Assembly: GCA_002309835.1 (NCBI GenBank) | Contig: DBYL01000019.1 | Coordinates: forward strand, 1 to 64,000 | Direction of reading: 5' to 3' | DNA from: Bacteroidales bacterium UBA1187 | GTDB lineage: Bacteria > Bacteroidota > Bacteroidia > Bacteroidales > Paludibacteraceae | Length of the DNA stretch: 64,000 nucleotides | Shown: positions 63,418 through 64,000 of the stretch, piece by piece | Layout of the letters: each line of letters begins with the position of its first letter | Position numbering within the stretch: the stretch's first letter is position 1 | Notes under the pieces: generated by a model | What the model was told of the DNA's origin: nothing | The model's input: the letters and a program-made list of their open reading frames with translations, nothing else | Database searches by the model: none | Made by a program: the position numbers and the translations under genes

Positions 63418-63466
63418 ATGCTTAATAACTACTCCTAAACTTTTAACAAACTTTAATATAAAATTT

Positions 63467-63497
63467 TTGGAATCCTCCGAAAAAGCATATACCTTTG
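63467..63497 (+). promoter_or_regulatory. Promoter of the deiminase gene
   Basis: TTG (63467-63469), 20 bases, TACCTTTG (63490-63497). Confidence 0.8.
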
Positions 63498-63545
63498 CGC
63501 CGAAAAGTTAAATAACTTATTTATTAACAATTAATTGCAAAGAAT

Positions 63546-64000
63546 ATGATACATGATTCACAGACTGATTTAGTCTTTCTTCCGAAAGCTCTTCGTCTTC
63601 ATTTTCCTCGCCTTTACAAAAGCCTCATCGCAGCGCTTGAATTAACACACGTCAAGTATCGGGAGATTCCTTACACAGATTCTAAAACTCGTTTATGGGT
63701 GCGCGACTGGATGCCGATTTTGGTTGACAAAACCGGCAGTATGGAACAATTGGAATACGACCCTGACTACTTGCGTGCACCGCGCTACGCCAAGTATAAA
63801 CCAGACATGGTCTATATATTGGACGAAATGGGTATCACTCCTTTTCATAATAACATCATCGTGGACGGAGGAAATATTCTATCGGACAAGAAAGGTCGCG
63901 TGTATATGACGGATAAAGTCTTCTTGGAGAACGCACATATACCACGTGAGCAACTCATTAACTACCTTAAACAAATTCTCAACACACGCTCCATCCATTT
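63546..64000 (+). CDS. Agmatine deiminase / peptidylarginine deiminase family protein (5' part)
   Basis: The frame is open to the right edge (151 codons). The first 60 residues contain TRLWVRDWMPILVDKTG, and then IIVDGGNILSD, which are the substrate-binding motifs of the Porphyromonas-type agmatine/peptidylarginine deiminase (PPAD/AguA) fold. The catalytic Cys lies further on and is not seen. Most members make N-carbamoylputrescine from agmatine; no signal peptide is visible, so a cytoplasmic agmatine deiminase is more likely than a secreted PPAD. Confidence 0.8.
   Translation, partial: MIHDSQTDLVFLPKALRLHFPRLYKSLIAALELTHVKYREIPYTDSKTRLWVRDWMPILVDKTGSMEQLEYDPDYLRAPRYAKYKPDMVYILDEMGITPFHNNIIVDGGNILSDKKGRVYMTDKVFLENAHIPREQLINYLKQILNTRSIH

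Overview
The window looks like a piece of a Bacteroidales (Bacteroidota) chromosome, probably a T9SS-bearing lineage close to Paludibacteraceae; that family-level guess is inference. The evidence is PorW/SprE and GldB genes, exported proteins with C-terminal tags of type IX secretion (T9SS) cargo, Bacteroidota-only families (DUF4271, a 78-aa tail-anchored protein), promoters of the form TTG-N20-TAnnTTTG at about a dozen gene starts, and almost no Shine-Dalgarno sequences. I saw no insertion sequence, prophage or CRISPR array. Accessory-looking DNA lies mainly at the two ends.

Layout. 1-805: the 5' part of a leftward AAA ATPase gene with three 32-bp-spaced repeats upstream, and a possible small RNA. 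806-19389: a rightward surface-protein locus holding an Lnb/DUF4105-type membrane enzyme, an 1884-aa beta-helix/InlB-repeat protein, a 275-aa protein with two membrane segments, three related exported proteins, a 1686-aa protein with about ten ~120-aa repeats and a T9SS tail, and an outer-membrane barrel protein. 19395-24151: tsaB, porW/sprE, tRNA-Pro(GGG) on the minus strand, and miaB. 24181-25349: greA behind a leader with two tandem terminator hairpins, then a HIT protein.

25385-41077 is almost all leftward: psuK-psuG, a small-RNA candidate, a run of nearly touching genes (wHTH-asd-U32-DUF4271-hemD-rnpA-yidD-trmD), acpP-fabF, a lipoprotein-78-aa protein-mutL-nucleotidase group, a umuC-like polymerase and a lipoprotein nitroreductase. 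41457-58465 is one long rightward array: mreBCD-mrdA-rodA (cell elongation), yraN, mnmG, a near-perfect parS site, apt, uvrC, tsaE, a LolD-like ATPase, gldB, sufS, an EEP-family protein, a zinc metallopeptidase lipoprotein and a DUF456 protein. The parS site next to mnmG suggests this region is near the replication origin.

58472-61323: nadA, corA and rsmA, leftward. 61324-64000: a 470-base intergenic region with several inverted repeats, an HTH-Fic gene whose promoter lies between inverted operator arms, an unknown partner gene, and the start of an agmatine/peptidylarginine deiminase family gene.

How the parts connect: porW and gldB are T9SS/gliding components, and the 806-19389 locus supplies likely T9SS cargo plus a membrane barrel, so secretion machinery and surface products sit together. 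tsaB, tsaE, miaB, mnmG and perhaps the U32 protein all modify tRNA. The most promising observations are the surface locus with a sharp base-composition break inside its largest gene, the greA leader, the parS site, the Fic operator and the small-RNA candidates.
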